Origin: Alphaproteobacteria bacterium
Lineage (GTDB): Bacteria > Myxococcota_A > UBA796 > CAJQPC01
Assembly (NCBI GenBank): GCA_020632795.1
Contig: JACKEV010000007.1
Span: forward strand, 620,001 to 684,000
Length of the DNA stretch: 64,000 nt
Direction of reading: 5' to 3'
Each line of letters begins with the position of its first letter. Position 1 is the first letter of the stretch. A program made the translations under genes and the position numbers. A model generated the notes under the pieces. It did no database searches. It was not told the DNA's origin and saw only the letters and a list, made by a program, of their open reading frames with translations. This document shows, piece after piece, positions 59,812 through 64,000 of the stretch.

Positions 59812-60848
59812 GGGCGCTGGTGGCGCTGGCGCTGCTCGGCGGCTGCAACAAGCAGGAGCGGGCGGTCACCCAGGCCGCCGAGACCCTCTGCACCTGGGGT
59901 CAGCTCGACAACCTCCAGCTGAACATGCTGCCGGAGTCGGCGGGCCTGGAGCCCCTGGTGCGGGACGCGGACCTGCGCTGGGCGAAGGACAAGGCCGCCG
60001 AGAAGGCCGCCGCCCCCACCGACAACAACCCCCTGGCGGCGCTGGGGCAGGCCCTGGTGGACTCGGTGGTGGCGATGGGGCGGGCCACGGTCGAGGCCAG
60101 CGCGAAGCACGCCCGCTGCGACGTCACCGAGGTCACCATCGAGGGCGAGCGGGCCACCGTGCAGCTCTCCCGCAGCGTCCCCGACATCAGCGACCCCGGC
60201 AAGGCCGAGGACCGGCTGGCCGAGATGCGCAAGCTGGACAGCCACGAGGCCCGGGTGGCCCTGCTCGACGAGCTGATGGACGAGGCCAGCGCCCGCAAGG
60301 AGTCCACCCACACCCTCACCTTCCTGCGGCAGGGCGAGGCCTGGGTCATCGACTACGGCCTGCCCGAGAAGAAGATCGACGCGATCATCGCCGAGCAGGT
60401 CGAGCTGAAGAAGGCCGTCGAGGAGGCCGAGGAGGCCGAGGAGGTGCTGGAGCAGGTCAAGGTCGTGAAGGCCGCGCTGGGCGAGCAGCGCAAGGGGCTG
60501 TGGGTGGACACGACGTTCACCCTGGGGCTGGAGAACGGCACCCCCCACACCTTCTCCGCCGCGACCCTGGAGGCCTCCTGGGCGGGGGTCGAGCCCCGGT
60601 CGTTCGAGCTGGAGCTGCCCGAGCCCCTGGCCTCCGGCGGGTCGGGGGAGTGGACCCTCACTGGCAACGCCTTCCGCGCGCTCGCCAAGGCCGAGCACCC
60701 CCCTGAGGCCGCGCTCCAGGTGTCGGTCCGCGAGCTGCGCGGCCCCGACGGCGAGGCCCTGGTGACGGTGAAGGGCAAGGCCGCCGACGAGCGTCGGCTG
60801 GTCGAGAAGGCCGAGGAGATCGAGGCGATTCGCGAGAAGTACCTCTAA
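59808..60848 (+). CDS. Hypothetical lipoprotein with charged coiled-coil segment
   Basis: 346 residues. MRALVALALLGGC is a lipoprotein signal (Cys13). The mature protein starts with a Cys-containing helical segment (ETLCTWGQLDNL), a Gly/Ala helix, a short beta region (CDVTEVTIEGERATVQLSRS), then a charged coiled coil near 200-235 (LKKAVEEAEEAEEVLEQVKVVK) and an Ig-like end (LWVDTTFTLGLENGTPHTFSAATLEASW). No family recognised. The four-base overlap with cysH suggests co-translation; whether the two act together is unknown. A short hairpin follows the stop. Confidence 0.65.
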   Translation: MRALVALALLGGCNKQERAVTQAAETLCTWGQLDNLQLNMLPESAGLEPLVRDADLRWAKDKAAEKAAAPTDNNPLAALGQALVDSVVAMGRATVEASAKHARCDVTEVTIEGERATVQLSRSVPDISDPGKAEDRLAEMRKLDSHEARVALLDELMDEASARKESTHTLTFLRQGEAWVIDYGLPEKKIDAIIAEQVELKKAVEEAEEAEEVLEQVKVVKAALGEQRKGLWVDTTFTLGLENGTPHTFSAATLEASWAGVEPRSFELELPEPLASGGSGEWTLTGNAFRALAKAEHPPEAALQVSVRELRGPDGEALVTVKGKAADERRLVEKAEEIEAIREKYL

Positions 60849-60865
60849 AGCGAACGCTGTTCGCT
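60849..60865. terminator. Short hairpin at convergent gene ends
   Basis: AGCGAAC (60849-60855) pairs perfectly with 60859-60865 around loop GCT. It occupies almost the whole 15-base gap between the convergent stops and reaches into the minus-strand stop codon. Compact bidirectional terminator candidate without a T run. Confidence 0.45.
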
Positions 60866-61892
60866 ATTCCTCTCGCGCCGCCTTGGCCCGCGCCAACGCC
60901 TTGGCCTGGACCTCGGCCCAGCGCTCGGCGGGGATGGCCTCGGCCAGCCCGTCCATGTAGAGCTGGAGGTCCACCACCGCGGCGTCTCCGTGCACCCGCC
61001 GGCCGATCGCCAGGCCGTAGGTCGCCACCTCGAAGCCCTCCACCGCGTACCCCGCCCGCCAGGCCAGCGAGGACAGCGAGAGGATGGCCGAGACGTAGGC
61101 GCTGGGGTCGTCGGCGTGGCGGGTGGCCGCGCCGTGCACCGCCACCGGCACCGGGGCCAGCTCGGCGGCCTTCGCCATGTGGCCCTGGCAGTAGCTGGCC
61201 TTGACCTGGGTGTGGGCCAGCTTGATGAAGGCGTCGGTGAGGTCGCTGATCCGCCCCTCACGCACCACCTGGGCGTACACCCGGTGCAGGGACTGCGTCA
61301 GCCCGGCCCCCACCGCCTCGCAGCGGTGCTCCACCGCGTCGAAGGCGGCGAGCACCTCATCCAGGGGGTCGCCCTGCAGGTGCCGCAGCCGGGCGGCGTA
61401 GCTGAGGGCCTCGATCTCGGTCTCCGCCGCCAGGGCGAGGGGGCTCTCGGCCGCCCCGGCCGCGGCGCGCTCGAAGCGCCCCTGGGCCTCGGCCAGCCGA
61501 CCGCCCTCGAAGGACATGCGGCCCAGCAGCAGGTCCCGCACGCCGCTGTCCTTGGGCACCTCGGGCAGCACGAAGCTGGCCTCGTCGGCCCGGCCGGCCT
61601 CCAGCAGCGCGGCGGCCCGCACGGCGGCGGGGTGGAGCTGCGGCCAGGGCTCCAGGTCTGCGGTGACCTCGCCCAGCTTGTCCAGCGTGGCGATCGCCAT
61701 GTCCGGGAACAGCCGGCGCTGCAGCTCGGCCAGGCGCAGGCCGGCGAGCTGGCGGCGCTCGGGGCTGAGGTCGGTGCGCGCCTGCAGGGTGAGCACATGG
61801 ATCAAGGAGAGGAAGCCGTCGGCCAGCGGTGCGGCCTTGAGGGCGAGGGCCCAGGCCTTCTCGGCGTCGGGGGCCGGGGGGATGACCTTCAC
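60864..61892 (-). CDS. Hypothetical all-helical repeat protein
   Basis: 342 residues from a GTG overlapping the upstream stop by four bases (61889-61892). Almost entirely Ala/Leu-rich helices with TPR/SEL-like periodicity (AVRAAALLEAGRADEASFVLPEVP, LLLGRMSFEGGRLAEAQGRFERAAAG). No signal peptide or membrane helix. No family recognised. Likely a protein-protein interaction scaffold; partner unknown. Confidence 0.65.
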   Translation of the reverse strand: MKVIPPAPDAEKAWALALKAAPLADGFLSLIHVLTLQARTDLSPERRQLAGLRLAELQRRLFPDMAIATLDKLGEVTADLEPWPQLHPAAVRAAALLEAGRADEASFVLPEVPKDSGVRDLLLGRMSFEGGRLAEAQGRFERAAAGAAESPLALAAETEIEALSYAARLRHLQGDPLDEVLAAFDAVEHRCEAVGAGLTQSLHRVYAQVVREGRISDLTDAFIKLAHTQVKASYCQGHMAKAAELAPVPVAVHGAATRHADDPSAYVSAILSLSSLAWRAGYAVEGFEVATYGLAIGRRVHGDAAVVDLQLYMDGLAEAIPAERWAEVQAKALARAKAAREE

Positions 61893-62512
61893 CGGGACTC
61901 CAGGGTGCGGGCGACCTCGTCCAGCGCGCCCACCGCCTGCCGGACGCGGTCGGCGTCAGCGCCCTCGGCGTCGAAGCTGGTCAGCAGCACCATGCCGGCG
62001 TCGGGGAGGACCTTCTTGGAAAGCTCGAGCTGGGCGGCCTTGGGGCGGGGGGAGAGCCAGAGGTAGCCGTGGGTGTCGACGAACTGCACCATCGCGCTGC
62101 GGGCGTCGGGGGGGACCGCCTCCAGGGACTGGCCGGTGAACGCGGCCAGGAAGGGGTCGTCGCCCTCGCTGGGGCGCCGGTAGGCCACGGTGGGCAGGTC
62201 GGCCTCCACCGGGATGACCACCCGGCACACCAGGCTGGTCTCATGCCGGGAGTAGGTGCCCGCGCCCGCCCGAACGCTGACCACGGTCACGGCGGCCGGG
62301 CGCCCGTCCACGTCGCCGGTGTACCAGGGCGGGATCTGCGCCAGGCGGGGGTTGGCCTGGGTGAAGCCCAGCGCCGCCCCCAGCTCTGCGGCTTGGGGGT
62401 CGCCGATCTGGCCCTTGGCCTTGCCCAGGGACATGCCCAGGACCACCGCCACGATGAGGATCAGGGCGACCGCGGCGCCCGCGAGGACGATACCGATGCT
62501 GACCAAGGGCAC
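61889..62512 (-). CDS. Hypothetical single-pass membrane protein
   Basis: 207 residues from a GTG at 62512 (start uncertain, no clear ribosome site). One N-terminal helix (VSIGIVLAGAAVALILIVAVVLGMSL), then a soluble beta-rich domain: YTGDVDGRPAAVTVVSVRAGAG, TSLVCRVVIPV, DTHGYLWLSPRPK and a C-terminal helix. The domain pattern (tested value, then variance-like strands) is not a family I recognise. Coupled by GTGA overlap to the helical gene downstream. Confidence 0.55.
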   Translation of the reverse strand: MPLVSIGIVLAGAAVALILIVAVVLGMSLGKAKGQIGDPQAAELGAALGFTQANPRLAQIPPWYTGDVDGRPAAVTVVSVRAGAGTYSRHETSLVCRVVIPVEADLPTVAYRRPSEGDDPFLAAFTGQSLEAVPPDARSAMVQFVDTHGYLWLSPRPKAAQLELSKKVLPDAGMVLLTSFDAEGADADRVRQAVGALDEVARTLESR

Positions 62513-62545
62513 CTCTGGTGTCCGGGGAGCGATGCTTTAACCCGC

Positions 62546-64000
62546 TCAGCAGCCGATGGCCGAGGCGACCTCTGCCAGGATGTTGGCGTTGCTCCAGAAG
62601 GTGTCCATGGCCTGCTGGCCGCTCTGGCCGCCCTGGGCCAGCGCGGTGCGGTAGGCGAGCTGGGCGCGGATCTTGAGGCGGAAGTTGTTCGCGTGCCAGT
62701 CGGGCTGCTCGTCGGCCAGCTCGTCCATGCGGGCGGAGATGATCTGCCAGGCCTGGCCCACGGCGTCCAGCTCGCCCTGGGGCACCTCAGGGGCGTAGGC
62801 CTGCTCGACCGAGTCAGCGTGATCGGCCTTCCACTGGTCGACCGCCTGCTGGGCGGTGGAGCGCATGTACTCCTTGAACTCGTCAAGACGGGCCTGGAAG
62901 CCCTGGTCCTCGACGTTCTGGGCCCAGCGGTTGGCGGCCTCGACGCACCAGTCGACCGCCGCGGCGAAGTCGATCTCGCCCAGGACCTCCCAGTCGGCGA
63001 AGGCCTCCAGCAGGCTGGCCACGCCGTCGACCACCGTGCGGTGGGCCTCCTGGAGCATGGTCTCGACCTCGCCGCCCTCGCGCACCGCGTCCTCGATGCT
63101 GGTGAGCTGATCCTGGGCCCAGGAGGTCTGGGACTCGACGAACTGGTCGATCTGGGGCAGCCACTGGTCGCGCACGTTGCGGATGCCGCTGGCGATGCGG
63201 TTGAGCAGGCTGTTGAAGGCGTCGAGGGCCCACTGGTAGGTCCAGCTCGGGACCCAGGAGGGGATGCCCAGGCGGTCGCCGGTCATGTGCCAGCCCTCGA
63301 CGGTGCTGGCGGCGGTCTCGGCGAAGTTGTGGACCGTGCCCCCGGCGTCGGCGATGGTGTTGACCTTCTCCAGGAAGTCGTTGACGTGGGGGATGCTGTC
63401 GCGGATGGCCTGGAGCGAGACCTCCTGCTGGCGCAGGGCCTCAGCCAGGTTCTCGGCCATCAGGTCGAGGGGCTCCTTGGCGTCACGGATCCACTGGGCC
63501 AGGGTCTCGATGCCCGGGCCGAGGAACTGGTCCATGAGCTGGGCGTTGGCCCGTAGGAAGGCCGCGACGCCGCCGTGGGTGGCGGTGTCCGCGGAGTTCA
63601 GGAAGTCCGCGCCCCAGCCGGCGAAGCGCCCGATCCAGGCCGAGGGCGACAGGAAGTCGGAGTAGGCCTGCAGGGCCGAGCCCGGCTGCGGGTTGGTGAT
63701 GTCGTTGATGAGCTTCTGGGTCCACTTGGGGTTGTCGCCCTCGAGGTCGGCCCAGGCCGTGTCGAACTCGCCCTGGGTCGCGTCCCGGGCGGCCCCCAGG
63801 ATGCCGGCCACCTGGCCGTCGCCGCTGACCTGGGAGGGCTCGATGTAGTGCCCGCCGAACAGCCCGTCGGTGCTGTAGGCCATGGCGTCGCCCAGGCCCA
63901 TGTGGTACATCAGGTTGCCGAAGGACTGGGTCCCGGTGAGCCAGGAGTCCTTGCCCCGGTTGATCTGCTCGCCCACGGTGCCGACGGTGTCGCTCTTGAC
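62546..64000 (-). CDS. Large helical protein, C-terminal part (5' end outside window)
   Basis: The frame is open to base 64000, so the gene begins beyond the window; an internal GTG at 63976 is unlikely to be the true start. The visible ~484 residues are helical with many Trp, Gln and Asp and few hydrophobic stretches (PNPQPGSALQAYSDFLSPSAW, FLGPGIETLAQWIRDAKEPLDLMAENLAEALRQQ, SWAQDQLTSIEDAVREGG), ending in ASAIGC. The style resembles long helical proteins found with extracellular contractile injection systems and polymorphic toxins, but no DUF4157 or toxin motif is visible in this part, so the link is speculative. Function unknown. Confidence 0.6.
   Translation of the reverse strand, partial: VKSDTVGTVGEQINRGKDSWLTGTQSFGNLMYHMGLGDAMAYSTDGLFGGHYIEPSQVSGDGQVAGILGAARDATQGEFDTAWADLEGDNPKWTQKLINDITNPQPGSALQAYSDFLSPSAWIGRFAGWGADFLNSADTATHGGVAAFLRANAQLMDQFLGPGIETLAQWIRDAKEPLDLMAENLAEALRQQEVSLQAIRDSIPHVNDFLEKVNTIADAGGTVHNFAETAASTVEGWHMTGDRLGIPSWVPSWTYQWALDAFNSLLNRIASGIRNVRDQWLPQIDQFVESQTSWAQDQLTSIEDAVREGGEVETMLQEAHRTVVDGVASLLEAFADWEVLGEIDFAAAVDWCVEAANRWAQNVEDQGFQARLDEFKEYMRSTAQQAVDQWKADHADSVEQAYAPEVPQGELDAVGQAWQIISARMDELADEQPDWHANNFRLKIRAQLAYRTALAQGGQSGQQAMDTFWSNANILAEVASAIGC

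Noticed and set aside
1..64000. tRNA, rRNA, insertion sequence, integrase or attachment sites
   Set aside because: I looked for conserved tRNA arms, rRNA segments, transposase motifs and flanking repeats and saw none.

Overview
The window is very GC-rich, densely coded DNA. Its gene content fits a Myxococcota-like (former deltaproteobacterial) organism: lipoproteins with short signal peptides followed by Asp/Thr/Gly/Ser-rich linkers (DDTG, DSGDT), an Oar-like TonB-dependent receptor, a Ser/Thr kinase fused to a formylglycine-generating-enzyme-like (FGE/SUMF1) domain, and a DUF4388/J-domain/TPR protein. The lineage is an inference from style and content; no rRNA or other marker is present. I saw no tRNA, rRNA, insertion sequence, phage gene or CRISPR array. 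No stretch longer than 300 bases lacks a gene.

Layout. 1-8 kb: end of a radical SAM gene, a Uma2-type nuclease with tandem repeats, BipA/TypA, a small orphan protein, chorismate synthase (aroC), a DUF805/SRPBCC membrane protein, phosphatidylserine decarboxylase and a P-loop kinase-like ATPase. 8-13 kb: a TetR-ABC exporter operon facing an ECF41-type sigma factor, with a double palindromic operator between them. 13-20 kb: small conserved genes (UPF0354-like, DUF3105 lipoprotein, STM4015-family LRR, tandem GNAT, DUF1415), then a lipoprotein carrying an in-frame TGA. 20-33 kb: a cell-envelope block with a TIG lipoprotein, Oar-like receptor, AsmA-like protein, propeller lipoprotein, heme/copper monooxygenase lipoprotein, a four-repeat lipoprotein and an amidoligase. 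33-45 kb: a DMT-like transporter, DUF4388/J/TPR protein, YacG, CopA-type ATPase, SSB, an FGE-like lipoprotein, a subtilase and a caspase-fold protein lacking its catalytic Cys. 45-64 kb: kinase-FGE fusion, S41 protease, sulfotransferase, Ser/Thr dehydratase, di-heme protein, a methyltransferase/RNA-ligase pair, Tex, PPC-type lipoprotein, HAD phosphatase, APS-reductase-like CysH, and a group of orphan proteins running off the right edge.

The strongest candidate for something new is at 18678-20360. A lipoprotein with an LVIVD-like propeller and an Ig-like domain reads through a TGA at 20037-20039 into the second half of a thioredoxin/redoxin fold. The TGA falls exactly where the first Cys of a CxxC motif belongs (TTW-TGA-PVC). 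A hairpin meeting the bacterial SECIS rules follows it directly (stem 20050-20055 with 20061-20066, G at loop position 2, loop 16 nt after the TGA). I read it as one selenoprotein gene. Second-tier candidates are the subtilase / Cys-less caspase / kinase-FGE cluster (40.3-47.6 kb), the coupled methyltransferase-RNA ligase operon (53.0-54.5 kb), and the repeat-lipoprotein/amidoligase/small-peptide locus (31.2-33.3 kb).

Many neighbours are coupled by 4-base stop/start overlaps (ATGA or GTGA): the ABC operon, TIG-TonB receptor, repeat lipoprotein-amidoligase, toroid-membrane protein, methyltransferase-RNA ligase, CysH-lipoprotein and the two genes at 60.9-62.5 kb. These overlaps were used to choose several GTG starts.
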